A stretch of 64,000 nt of DNA. Source: Erwinia pyri (lineage in GTDB: Bacteria > Pseudomonadota > Gammaproteobacteria > Enterobacterales > Enterobacteriaceae). The notes beneath the pieces were generated by a model. The model saw nothing but the letters and a program-made list of their open reading frames with translations. It ran no database searches and was not told the origin of the DNA. The DNA is taken from the NCBI RefSeq assembly GCF_030758455.1, contig NZ_CP132353.1:186001-250000 (forward strand), given 5' to 3'. Below, in pieces: positions 1-8,104 of this stretch (position 1 is the stretch's first letter; the number at the start of each line of letters is the position of its first letter). The position numbers were made by a program, and so were the translations under genes.

Positions 1-2154
1 CTTCGCCAGTGCGTTAGCCGCGGCGTTATAACCGAGTTTGCCCAGCTCCGCCGTGCCTTTCACGCCGTCGTAAATCGTTTTCGCTGCCGCCGCCTTGTCG
101 CCAGATTTCAGCTGGTCTGAGAGGGAAATCATGCCCGCTACGCCCAGCGCGCCGCCGCCCGCCATCAGACTTTTCCCGCTGCTACTGAGTCCCGCGGCGC
201 TGGTCTGTTTCTCCACGTTATCGCGCAGCTGTGAAAGCATCTCTTTACCACTCATTTTTTGCAGATCGCTCTCTTTTGGCAGCGTTCCGGCCTCTTTCAA
301 ATCTTTGAGTACGCTCATGCCTTTGCCGGTTGTGGTCAGCGCTTTCAGCGTGGCTTCAGCGTAGCCGTCCTGAGCAGCGGTAGTGGCGCTTTCCGGAATA
401 GCCGCTTCATAGGCAGCTTTCTGCCGATCCACATCGCTCAGCACCTCGGTGGCATCGGTTTTTTTATTGTTTTTCAGGCCGCTTTCCACCGCCTTGCCCT
501 GGGTAAAGTTTTCGTTATAAGAACGCTCGATTTCCTGCTTCAGCCCAGGCTGGCTGTTCACTACCTCTTGTGTGCTGGGGACTTTTCCCGCCTCTCCCTT
601 CAGGTCGCCCTGCATCTTCAGCTCGGCATCCAGGTTACCAATAGCGCTGCTGTAATCGACAGGCTGCTTCTCTTCCTCTTTCTTGCCTTTATTCGCCTTA
701 TCCGCTTTATCCCGGGCGGCCTGCATATCCTGCCCGAGCGCCTTACCGGACTTCAGATCTTCATAACGCTGGCTGACCGCCTGACTGAGTGCAGGATCGC
801 TGTTGATGATGTTCTTTTCCTGCGCGGGCACGGCCTGATTCAGGTAATCCTTCACACTCTGGTCTTGCTGCAACTGACCAATCTTCTCTTCCAGCGCCGC
901 CGAGGTTTTATCAACTTTACGCAGCGAGCTGCCGCCGTTGACCTGCTCTAGCGTCTGTTGCAGCTTCACCATTACAGCGGCTTTCTGCGCGCCGCTGTAG
1001 TTTTGTGGGTTATTGAAAACATCCTCATTGAGCTGGCTGATATCCACACTGGCGACCGCATTTCGCGTGGCAGCATCGCTCATCATGCTGGAAAATTCTC
1101 CGCCATTAGTGGGCGCCTGCTTTTTAATCCAGTCGTCGATATTATGAGTACTGATTTTCTGATCCGGGTTGTGCAGCGCCAGGCTTTTACCTTCGAACCC
1201 TCCCTGATCCAGCATCGTCATCAGCCCTGGCTGAGAGAACGTTTTTGCCGACCGGGTGAGGGAAGAGGCCAGGCCAGGATTGTTTTCCTGCAGCCCTTTC
1301 AGCGCGTCGGCGGTGATATATTTATCGACCTTGCCATCCTGATTCAGTGCTCCAGCTTTTGCCAGCGGTTCGCTGGCCCGCAGCGTGGCCGCCGACATCA
1401 CCATTTGCAGCGACTGGGGATCGGCGTTGGGATTTTCCTTTTTGTAATTATCGACATCTTTGCTTGCCGCATCGCGGGCTTTTTCCATGTTTTTAACAAA
1501 GGATTTGTAGTCGCCGCTGGTGGTTTTGCCGTCCGGCTTTCCGCCATGTTTGCCGACATCCATGGCCCTTTCCAGCGCCGGGTTAGCGCCAATAAACGCT
1601 TTGGCCCGATCGCCATCTTCGCCTCCTGCGGCGGCCATTTTCGCGGCGGCTATCGGACGGTTCATCTCTTTCGCTGCCTGTTCCCGCTGCTCTGGCGGCA
1701 GGTTTGATACCAGCGAATCATATTTCTTCAGCTCTTCCGGGGAGGAGTAAGGGGAGTTATCCAGGAAGGCGGCATCACTGCCGGGCGAAGCTGGCGCGGC
1801 CTCACTCCCGCTGGCCTGAGATTGCCCCGTATCCTGAAGCGGGGAGGTGGCAGTGGATTGCCCGACGTTGCCACTCTCTGCGCTTTGTGGCACTTCTCCT
1901 GTCTCCGCCGTGCTCTGGATGTCAGCCGCTTTTTTCAGCAGCCCGGCAAGCATCGAAGCCAGCTCCTTCAGCGCATCTTCCTTAGCCCCGACGCAGGCTT
2001 TCTCTGCCCCGGCCAGGCTGCCCGCCTGTCCAAACTGGATACTTCCTGCACCCGTTTTTAGCACCGGATTGGGTTGGTTTGCCTGAGCTGGCGGGGCAGA
2101 AGAGGCCGGGCCGGTGGAATCAGCCAGACCGGTTCGTGAATGGAGAACGCGCAT
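1..2154 (-). CDS. hrpK: HrpK-like type III secretion translocator/effector, 3' end cut by window edge
   Basis: A frame open for 718 codons runs from the ATG at 2154 off the left edge; the C-terminus is missing. The N-terminus (MRVLHSRTGLADS...) is rich in Ser, Gln, Ala and Pro and has no Sec signal, as in Hrp-secreted proteins. The middle is hydrophilic and rich in Lys, Asp and Gln. Near the edge there is a short Gly/Ala-rich segment (around residues 650-665) that could contact membranes. HrpK of plant-pathogen Hrp systems is a secreted protein thought to help translocate effectors. An AGGTGA ribosome site precedes the ATG, and a complete hrp box lies 35 bases upstream. Family assignment rests on overall character plus the hrp box; another HrpL-dependent secreted protein is possible. 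Confidence 0.68.
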   Translation of the reverse strand, partial: MRVLHSRTGLADSTGPASSAPPAQANQPNPVLKTGAGSIQFGQAGSLAGAEKACVGAKEDALKELASMLAGLLKKAADIQSTAETGEVPQSAESGNVGQSTATSPLQDTGQSQASGSEAAPASPGSDAAFLDNSPYSSPEELKKYDSLVSNLPPEQREQAAKEMNRPIAAAKMAAAGGEDGDRAKAFIGANPALERAMDVGKHGGKPDGKTTSGDYKSFVKNMEKARDAASKDVDNYKKENPNADPQSLQMVMSAATLRASEPLAKAGALNQDGKVDKYITADALKGLQENNPGLASSLTRSAKTFSQPGLMTMLDQGGFEGKSLALHNPDQKISTHNIDDWIKKQAPTNGGEFSSMMSDAATRNAVASVDISQLNEDVFNNPQNYSGAQKAAVMVKLQQTLEQVNGGSSLRKVDKTSAALEEKIGQLQQDQSVKDYLNQAVPAQEKNIINSDPALSQAVSQRYEDLKSGKALGQDMQAARDKADKANKGKKEEEKQPVDYSSAIGNLDAELKMQGDLKGEAGKVPSTQEVVNSQPGLKQEIERSYNENFTQGKAVESGLKNNKKTDATEVLSDVDRQKAAYEAAIPESATTAAQDGYAEATLKALTTTGKGMSVLKDLKEAGTLPKESDLQKMSGKEMLSQLRDNVEKQTSAAGLSSSGKSLMAGGGALGVAGMISLSDQLKSGDKAAAAKTIYDGVKGTAELGKLGYNAAANALAK

Positions 2155-2188
2155 GATAACTCACCTGAAAGCGATTGCTGGGAACAGG

Positions 2189-2217
2189 TAAGTGGGCGGA
2201 AAGAGGGGTCAGGTTCC
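2189..2217 (-). promoter_or_regulatory. hrp box (HrpL sigma-factor promoter)
   Basis: On the minus strand GGAACC (2217-2212), a 16-base spacer and CCACTTA (2195-2189) match the published hrp box GGAACC-N15/16-CCACNNA at every fixed position. It ends 35 bases before the hrpK start and points into it. It lies in the gap after the alpha/beta hydrolase gene, so hrpK can be expressed on its own by HrpL. Confidence 0.88.
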
Positions 2218-2224
2218 TTTTTTC

Positions 2225-3085
2225 TTACAGCCAGCGTCTGAACCACGCAATCTGCTGCGTGATGACAGAGAGAAAATGGGGGCCATTGTAGATTTCGTAA
2301 TGCCTGGCGCCCCTCTCAATATGCAGCTTTTTCGTCCCGGCAGCGACCGCGTCAAACAGCGCCATCGCCTGCTCTGGCGGATTGACGGTATCCGATCCGG
2401 CGGCAACGATCAGCGTTGGACAGGTTACCCGGCTGGCGAATTCAACAGGCTTATAATTAAGCGTTTCCCGCACCGTCAGGAAAGGGATCCTGATATCCAT
2501 GGCCGGAAAGGCAGCTTTGTGGCTCTCAAAAAAGGTTTTTGACTCTTCGTCATTCAGGACTCGGGTAATGGCGACAAACGTCTCCCTGCCCGTGGACGCC
2601 TTTTTGTCCGCCATTTTATCAAGGGTGGCGATAAAAGCCTTTTTCTCCTCTGCCGTCATTGATCCGGTGACAATGCTCTCTCCGTCGGCAAAGGGCAGCT
2701 GGCTGACCACACAGCGGACATCAGGGTTATCTGCCGCGGCCGCCATAACGTGCGAGCCGCCAAAGGAGGTTCCCCACAGACCCAGGCGGGAGCTGTCGAC
2801 CTCGGGTAAGGACCGGCACCACTGCATGACGCTGATGATATCCGCAATCTGCATGGCAGGCACCAGCCGCCCACGTTCGCCGCCGCTGGCACCAAAGCCA
2901 CGATAATCAAAAGTGATGGCGGTAAAGCCTGCCTCTACAAAAGCGTTAACAAACGCGGGTAACAGAATTGGCTGGATGCCGCAAAAACCGTGGCAGAGAA
3001 TAATGGTGGGGGCTGAGCTGATGTTATCAGCCGCGTGAACCGTGGCGGCAATTTTGCCAGGCAGAGTAAAGGCAGAGACGTTCAT
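2225..3085 (-). CDS. Alpha/beta hydrolase (dienelactone hydrolase/CocE-like)
   Basis: A 286-residue cytoplasmic hydrolase, substrate unknown. The oxyanion region HGFCG appears near residue 35, the nucleophile elbow GTSFG follows LGLWG, and a late Asp (AAGSDTVNPP) and His (GARHYEIY) complete the expected triad. I chose the ATG at 3085 because AAGGAA lies seven bases before it; an open frame continues upstream to 3238 but has no ribosome site and an unlikely sequence. It is read towards hrpK but a hrp box intervenes, so the two are probably independent. No signal peptide is seen. Confidence 0.8.
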   Translation of the reverse strand: MNVSAFTLPGKIAATVHAADNISSAPTIILCHGFCGIQPILLPAFVNAFVEAGFTAITFDYRGFGASGGERGRLVPAMQIADIISVMQWCRSLPEVDSSRLGLWGTSFGGSHVMAAAADNPDVRCVVSQLPFADGESIVTGSMTAEEKKAFIATLDKMADKKASTGRETFVAITRVLNDEESKTFFESHKAAFPAMDIRIPFLTVRETLNYKPVEFASRVTCPTLIVAAGSDTVNPPEQAMALFDAVAAGTKKLHIERGARHYEIYNGPHFLSVITQQIAWFRRWL

Positions 3086-3253
3086 ACCTGTTCCTTGTAA
3101 AAAACGATCCTGAAAAGCGGTAAAATAGTACCAGTCATAATAAGGGCGATCGCGAATAAAATAGCAAAATAACCGCAGGCTGGCAGAGGCAGAGAGGGAA
3201 CTTAAAGACGAAAAGGCCCTTTTTATGACGGCGATCAATTAACGCAAACGCTG

Positions 3254-3291
3254 GAAAAAAGGATCCGCAACCGGCATTGCCGATCGCGGAT
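3254..3291 (-). terminator. Rho-independent terminator of the rhi operon
   Basis: Read on the minus strand, an outer ATCCGC/GCGGAT stem (3286-3291 with 3263-3268) encloses a second GCCG/CGGC stem and is followed by CC and six T (3260-3255). It lies just after the stop of the isomerase gene at 3307 and should end the rhiT-rhiN-kduD transcript. Confidence 0.75.
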
Positions 3292-3306
3292 AGTTTAACG
3301 CTACTG

Positions 3307-3945
3307 CTACTGGATCAGTCGTTTAACCCAGGCGATTATCTCCTGATCTTTACCCTGTTCAAACAGACACTGCTGGAAGCGCTCCCCGCCGACAGCCGTT
3401 TTTACCAGTTCAGGATCCAGGGCTCTCAGCGTATCCAGATAGTTCTCTTTCATCACCGCGCTTTTCACCTGATTCAGAATGCCCGCGTTACGAACCTGAG
3501 GCTCTTTGCGCTCGGCTGGATAGCCTTCGCCTTTGCGGCCGGTAAATGCCTTTTCAAAGATATAGCGCACATTAAGCTCTGCGCCCCAGCCGAAACCTTT
3601 AGCGAAAGGCAGAGCCAGCGCGTTGCCGTTATTGATCTGAGCAAACAGGAAGGCGTCGGCTGGATCGACACAATAGCCGCATACCACCCCAGGATGGATA
3701 TTCAGTGAAAGTAACGCGCCCTGACCGGTGCCACAGCCTGTCACCACAAAATCCACGGCTTTCGCATTCAGCAACAGGCTCGCCATAATCCCCAGGTGGA
3801 TATAGGTCAGGTGATGATCCCCCTCATCCTGCATTCCCACGTTAAAAACGGCATCCTTGTTTTCGGCTGCTACAGCCTTTAACTGGGCTAAAACTACGGC
3901 ATTTTTTGCCGCCTGGCTGTTTTCCATCATCAGTGCAATATTCAT
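3307..3945 (-). CDS. DhuI-type isomerase of the RpiB/LacA/LacB family
   Basis: A 212-residue sugar isomerase. The N-terminus MNIALMMENSQAAKN, the block VDFVVTGCGTG around residue 65 and FAKGFGWGAEL around 120 match, from memory, streptococcal DhuI, which turns 4-deoxy-L-threo-5-hexosulose uronate (DKI I) into 3-deoxy-D-glycero-2,5-hexodiulosonate (DKI II). That is the step done in enterobacteria by the unrelated KduI, and KduD, the next enzyme, is encoded immediately upstream. GGAGAAAAT precedes the ATG. It is the last gene of the rhi operon. The RpiB/LacAB fold is secure; the substrate is inferred from resemblance and neighbours. Confidence 0.78.
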   Translation of the reverse strand: MNIALMMENSQAAKNAVVLAQLKAVAAENKDAVFNVGMQDEGDHHLTYIHLGIMASLLLNAKAVDFVVTGCGTGQGALLSLNIHPGVVCGYCVDPADAFLFAQINNGNALALPFAKGFGWGAELNVRYIFEKAFTGRKGEGYPAERKEPQVRNAGILNQVKSAVMKENYLDTLRALDPELVKTAVGGERFQQCLFEQGKDQEIIAWVKRLIQ

Positions 3946-3989
3946 ATTTTCTCCGGTTTGCAGGCTTGTTGGTTAATAGAGGCGAAGGG

Positions 3990-4751
3990 CTAGCGCGCGA
4001 GCCAGCCACCGTCCACCGCAAGGGTGTAGCCATTGACGTAATCAGAAGCGCTGGAGGCCAGAAACACCACCGGCCCCATCAGGTCCTGCGGTTCTCCCCA
4101 GCGTCCGGCAGGAATACGGGCGAGAATTTCACTGCTGCGGCTCTGGTCTTCGCGCAGCTGTTGCGTATTGTTGGTAGCGATATAGCCAGGCGCCAGCGCA
4201 TTAACGTTGATGCCATGTCTGGCCCACTCGTTGGCCAGCTCGCGGGTAAGTCCCATGACGGCACTTTTCGACGCGGTATAAGAGGGGACCCGAATGCCCC
4301 CCTGAAAAGAGAGCAGGGAAGCGATATTGATGATTTTTCCGCCACGCCCCTGCTTAATGAACTGTTGCGCTACCAGCTGTGACAAAAAGAACAGCGTTTT
4401 GATGTTCACATTCATCACGTCGTCCCACTCCTGCTCGCTGAACTCCAGCGCCTCGTTGCGGCGTATAATGCCGGCATTGTTGACCAGAATATCTATCTGG
4501 CCCATCTCGCTCACCGCCTGTGCCACCAGCGATGGCAGAGATTCCTGCTGACCGAGGTCAGCTTTCAAACTCAGAAACCGCCGCCCCAGGGCGATGACCT
4601 CATTAGCGGTTTCTGTGGGCTCACTGCGGTTAATGGCCACAATGTCGCACCCTGCCTGCGCCAGGCCTACGGCCATACTTTTCCCAAGACCGGTATTGCA
4701 TCCGGTGACGATGGCTACCTTTCCGTGCAGAGAAAAATGATTCAGGATCAT
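3990..4751 (-). CDS. kduD: 2-dehydro-3-deoxy-D-gluconate 5-dehydrogenase KduD
   Basis: A 253-residue short-chain dehydrogenase that reduces DKI II to 2-keto-3-deoxygluconate in pectin breakdown. Visible are the NAD-binding motif TGCNTGLG near residue 16, NNAG near 90, INIASLLSFQGG with the catalytic Ser, YTASK with the catalytic Tyr and Lys, and the family C-terminus ASDYVNGYTLAVDGGWLAR, almost identical to remembered KduD sequences. AAGGAAAACAGC precedes the ATG. It sits 15 bases after rhiN and 44 bases before the DhuI-type isomerase, in one operon. Confidence 0.93.
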   Translation of the reverse strand: MILNHFSLHGKVAIVTGCNTGLGKSMAVGLAQAGCDIVAINRSEPTETANEVIALGRRFLSLKADLGQQESLPSLVAQAVSEMGQIDILVNNAGIIRRNEALEFSEQEWDDVMNVNIKTLFFLSQLVAQQFIKQGRGGKIINIASLLSFQGGIRVPSYTASKSAVMGLTRELANEWARHGINVNALAPGYIATNNTQQLREDQSRSSEILARIPAGRWGEPQDLMGPVVFLASSASDYVNGYTLAVDGGWLAR

Positions 4752-4766
4752 GCTGTTTTCCTTGTT

Positions 4767-5906
4767 TTACAGATAGACATGCAGGTATTCCACCAGGCAT
4801 AAAATCGCCATCGCCTGCCCGTACGGCATCGACGTCAGCGGGATCTGGCGGTAATAATTGAGATCTTTGCCCATGCCTGTACCAAAGGAGACCTGGGTCA
4901 GTTCGCCGTCGTGACTGATATGGGAGATCAGCCCCCTCAGCGCCTTTTCGGCCACGGCGACGTAGCGCGGATCGGCATAATGACAACGTGCGGCTTTCAG
5001 CATGCCAAATGCGAAGCCTGCGGTAGCGGAAGCTTCAAGGTAGGAGTCGGGATCGTCCAGCAGCGTATGCCATAAGCCGCTTTCATGCTGGCATCGCTCC
5101 AGCGCCTCAAGCTGGCTGGCGAGTACCTGCTGGAGAAAACGTCGGGTGGCATCCTTTTCCGGCAAATCCAGCAGGCTGAGAAATTCCGGTATTACAATGG
5201 TGAGCCAGCTGTTACCGCGCGCCCAGCGGGCGTTAGCAAAGTTGTGCCTGCCCTCAAACGTCCAGCCGTGGAACCATAATCCCGACTGCCGATCCATCAA
5301 ATGCTGCGTATGCACCAGGAACTGATATTTAGCCTCTTCAATGTAGTCCGGGCGGTTCAGCAACTGGCCGATTTTTGCCAGCGGCAGCACGGTCATCATC
5401 AGCGTGTCGTCCCACAGCTGTTGATGGTTCTCTTCAGCCAGCGTGATGTGCTGCATACCGTCGCAGTCGGTGCGGGGCATTTTGTGCATGATCCAGTCGG
5501 CCCAGCTTTCAAGATAGGGCAGCCAGCGCGGATCGCGGGTCTCTTCATAGCGGTAAGCGAGCGTCAGAAACGGACAGACCGTATTCACATTACGGGTGGG
5601 AGTCCCTTCACTAAACCGGTTGCTGAACCAGTTATCCACGATGGCCCGAAGCCGATCGTCGCCGGTATGGCGATAGTATTGATGAATGCCATAGAGGCCG
5701 ATGCCGTGCGTCCATTCCCATCCCGCCCAGCCTTTGGTATCGATGACCCGACCATCATCCAGCCTCAGCAGAAACTCCCCCGTGTCGTCGGTAATGTTCA
5801 CCAGGTTATCCACCAGCTTGTTGATCAGCTGATGCAGCTCCTTGCAGGAGATGAACCGCTCCGGCTGGCGTAGCAAGGCGCTCTGTTTTACGGGATAAAC
5901 CAACAT
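4767..5906 (-). CDS. rhiN: Unsaturated rhamnogalacturonyl hydrolase RhiN (GH105)
   Basis: A 379-residue glycoside hydrolase of family 105, predicted cytoplasmic because no signal peptide is present. It should remove the unsaturated galacturonyl residue from rhamnogalacturonan disaccharides, giving rhamnose and DKI I. Family features are the (alpha/alpha)6-barrel pattern, GWEWTHGIGLYGI near residue 60, the central WDDTLMMTVLPLA with the catalytic Asp, RWARGNSW, and the C-terminal MPYGQAMAILCL. GAGAGGAG lies before the ATG. The gene is 16 bases after rhiT, and YteR/RhiN proteins are of similar length. Confidence 0.9.
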   Translation of the reverse strand: MLVYPVKQSALLRQPERFISCKELHQLINKLVDNLVNITDDTGEFLLRLDDGRVIDTKGWAGWEWTHGIGLYGIHQYYRHTGDDRLRAIVDNWFSNRFSEGTPTRNVNTVCPFLTLAYRYEETRDPRWLPYLESWADWIMHKMPRTDCDGMQHITLAEENHQQLWDDTLMMTVLPLAKIGQLLNRPDYIEEAKYQFLVHTQHLMDRQSGLWFHGWTFEGRHNFANARWARGNSWLTIVIPEFLSLLDLPEKDATRRFLQQVLASQLEALERCQHESGLWHTLLDDPDSYLEASATAGFAFGMLKAARCHYADPRYVAVAEKALRGLISHISHDGELTQVSFGTGMGKDLNYYRQIPLTSMPYGQAMAILCLVEYLHVYL

Positions 5907-5922
5907 AAATACTCCTCTCAGA

Positions 5923-7509
5923 TCAGGGACGGGTTAACTGGCTGGCGACAGGGGTTGCCGCCGGGCTTGCCGGTAAAGGCTGCACGGCTGGCTTATTGCG
6001 ATTGAGATAGCCAATATTGTTGTTTCCCCACAGCGCTTCATAAGGCAGACCGGCCAGCAGTTCCACGGTGGCTCTGGCCTGAGGCGTGATATCCGCAGGC
6101 ACCACATTGCCTGCCGCGCGCATCTTCTCAATCTCTTCACGTAATGTCTGATGGGTGGCGAGGTTGAGCCTGAAGCGCAGGGAGATGAAAAAGCCGATGC
6201 AGAGCATTACCAGCGTGCCGCCGCAAAGAATGGTGAGAATGGCATGACTGACCGCCGGGGTTTGCGTCGCGCTGCCGGCGACGAAGCCGGAGAGCTGCAT
6301 CAGGATCCCTACCAGCATCACTGCGCCCGCCTGCGATGCTTTGCGGGTCAGCGTCATGATCCCGGCAAAAATGCCCTCGCGGCGCTGCCCGGTGATCGCT
6401 TCATCCACATCGGAAATGTAGGTGTAGATATTCCAGGGCACATAATTGATGCCGCCGCGCCCCAGTCCTGCAATGGCAGAGACGAACAGCAGAAGAGAGA
6501 ACACATTGCTTAAGCCGCTGTAGTAAAGCAGGCCATAAGAGAGTGAGCTGAGGCCAAACAGCACCACCACAATGCGATAAGAGGGAGCGGGACCAAACCG
6601 GATACAGAGCGGGATCATGCCGATCACCGCTACAAACTGCATGATCGCCATCGTCCCCATCAGATTTGAGGCCAGGCTGGCGCTCTGCATCAGTACAAAG
6701 ACCACGTAATAGGTGAAAACTGCGTTGAAGATGTCCTGAGCGATATAGCCGCCGAGGTACATGCCAAGATGTTGACGAAATATTCGCACCCGCAACGTGG
6801 AGGTCAGTTCTGTCTTCAGGCGGCTCAGGCTTTGACTGAGCGTCAGCTTTTGCTGCTCGGCCTGTAGTGCGGCGCTGGACTTCTTCTCCGGCGGACGTTC
6901 CCAGGTGTAGAACCAGACCAGTGTCAGCACGATGGCGCAGATCACCGAGAACACCAGGCTGGCATAGAAGAAGGAGATCGCATTGTCCTTGCCGAAATAG
7001 CTCAGCAGCATGCCCGGCAGGAAAGCGGCAAGAATGGCCGAGAGCTGAGCAAGAGCGATACGTGCGCCGGAGAATTTGGTTTTCTCTTTGAAATCATCGG
7101 TCATTTCCGGCACCAGCGTCTCGTAAGGCACCAGAATGGAGGTGTAGACCACCTCAAAGAGCAGATAAGTCATCAGATAGTAAACGTAGGTCATGTCGCC
7201 GACCCACATTAGGCTATAGGTAAAGACCAGCGGAATGCCGGTGAGGATAAAAAATTTGCGGCGGCCAAAGCGTTTGCCAAACCAGGTCGAGCCGAAATTA
7301 TCGGTGAGGTAGCCCATCAGTGGGCTGACGACGGCGTCCAGCACGCGGGCCAGCGCAAAGATCGAGGTCGCTTCAATCGGACTCAGTCCGCAGAAGGTGG
7401 TGTAGAAATAGAGCAGCCATGCCGAGGTCAGCGCCATGGTGCCAGCGCCGAGGAAATCACCTGACCCATAGGCTAAATAATTTAGCGTTCCTGGTTTACG
7501 TGTCATCAT
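5923..7509 (-). CDS. rhiT: Rhamnogalacturonide transporter RhiT (GPH-family symporter)
   Basis: A 528-residue inner-membrane sugar:cation symporter of the glycoside-pentoside-hexuronide family with about 12 hydrophobic segments. The N-terminal LAYGSGDFLGAG and the loop GKRFGRRKFFILTGIP are typical of the family. The hydrophilic C-terminal tail of about 90 residues is rich in Ala and Pro. Two ATG codons stand in tandem at 7509 and 7506, behind GGAAGGA; either could start. It is the first gene of the rhi operon and lies behind a KdgR-like operator. The rhiT-rhiN order matches the rhamnogalacturonan locus described in Dickeya. Confidence 0.88.
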   Translation of the reverse strand: MMTRKPGTLNYLAYGSGDFLGAGTMALTSAWLLYFYTTFCGLSPIEATSIFALARVLDAVVSPLMGYLTDNFGSTWFGKRFGRRKFFILTGIPLVFTYSLMWVGDMTYVYYLMTYLLFEVVYTSILVPYETLVPEMTDDFKEKTKFSGARIALAQLSAILAAFLPGMLLSYFGKDNAISFFYASLVFSVICAIVLTLVWFYTWERPPEKKSSAALQAEQQKLTLSQSLSRLKTELTSTLRVRIFRQHLGMYLGGYIAQDIFNAVFTYYVVFVLMQSASLASNLMGTMAIMQFVAVIGMIPLCIRFGPAPSYRIVVVLFGLSSLSYGLLYYSGLSNVFSLLLFVSAIAGLGRGGINYVPWNIYTYISDVDEAITGQRREGIFAGIMTLTRKASQAGAVMLVGILMQLSGFVAGSATQTPAVSHAILTILCGGTLVMLCIGFFISLRFRLNLATHQTLREEIEKMRAAGNVVPADITPQARATVELLAGLPYEALWGNNNIGYLNRNKPAVQPLPASPAATPVASQLTRP

Positions 7510-7581
7510 CGTATCCTTCCTGATTTACCTGATAAGCGCCCGGCGATTGTCGGGGGATGAGCTAAGGTAGAACCAGTAAGG

Positions 7582-7605
7582 GGCAAAAACCTTTGCGATT
7601 TTGCC
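7582..7605 (-). other. Stem-loop in the rhiT leader
   Basis: GGCAAAA (7582-7588) and TTTTGCC (7599-7605) can pair around a 10-base loop inside the untranslated leader of rhiT. It lies 77 bases before the start codon. No T tract follows on the coding strand, so it is not an obvious terminator; its role is unknown. Confidence 0.3.
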
Positions 7606-7656
7606 AACAGAAGGAAGGGAGTGACACGTAAGTAAAGAAAGCCGGGACCGATCTCA

Positions 7657-7695
7657 CCAATTTAATAAAATGGCGTTTCATTATTATTAAATTGG
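7657..7695. promoter_or_regulatory. KdgR operator (7664-7682) inside a long palindrome
   Basis: The 19 bases at 7664-7682, AATAAAATGGCGTTTCATT, fit the KdgR operator AATGAAACANTGTTTCATT when its usual R/Y variation is allowed. Around it is a perfect 12-base inverted repeat, CCAATTTAATAA (7657-7668) and TTATTAAATTGG (7684-7695), with 15 bases between the arms. The site is 155-175 bases before rhiT. KdgR represses pectin-catabolic genes until 2-keto-3-deoxygluconate accumulates, the very product this operon feeds. Confidence 0.8.
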
Positions 7696-7756
7696 CGTCT
7701 TGTTTATCCTTTCAGAGGCGAGCAGCCGGTCGGAAAGTTGCCTGTTTTGAACTCTT

Positions 7757-7861
7757 TCAGGCCTGCATATAAAAACTTGAGCGGGCGGGGGCTTGCGGTT
7801 CCAGCAGACAGCAAAGGCTGTGCCATAACAGCGAAATCCACCAAAAGGTCAGGCTTGTCAT
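7757..7861 (-). CDS. Possible 34-residue hydrophobic small protein
   Basis: A short frame (MTSLTFWWISLLWHSLCCLL, then a polar tail) begins with ATG at 7861, four bases after a strong AGGAGAG ribosome site, and ends at TGA 7757. Residues 3-20 could form one membrane segment, with three Trp and two Cys. It is read in the same direction as rhiT, about 250 bases upstream, with the KdgR operator between them. I do not recognise it. It could be a small membrane protein or a leader peptide; the support is the ribosome site and composition only. Confidence 0.4.
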   Translation of the reverse strand: MTSLTFWWISLLWHSLCCLLEPQAPARSSFYMQA

Positions 7862-8104
7862 GGTTCTCTCCTGTGAGACGATGCCCGAAAAGATAAATGT
7901 AATCTGAATAAGCAATTTCGCCAGATTCGCCGGGGCAAAACGCTTTTTTTGTTAAAAAATGCGTCGATGCCCTCAATTTGTAACTTCCTCCTCTGCCTGA
8001 CTTTGCGCTTCTTTACCCGTCTCACGTCCTGACACTCTTATTTATCCGCTATGGTTAAGCCTTGTTTACTTTGACTTTCCATCTTGCTTTTGAGGATAAC
8101 GTCT

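Noticed and set aside
259..1707. Two long plus-strand frames (230 and 249 codons) opposite hrpK
   Set aside because: They lie wholly antisense to an unbroken 718-codon frame with an hrp box and ribosome site, and their sequences look like reverse-strand translation of GC-rich coding DNA.
7704..7976. A 90-codon minus-strand frame upstream of rhiT
   Set aside because: It needs a TTG start with poor spacing and gives a sequence of no recognisable character. The 34-codon frame inside it, in another phase, has a far better ribosome site.
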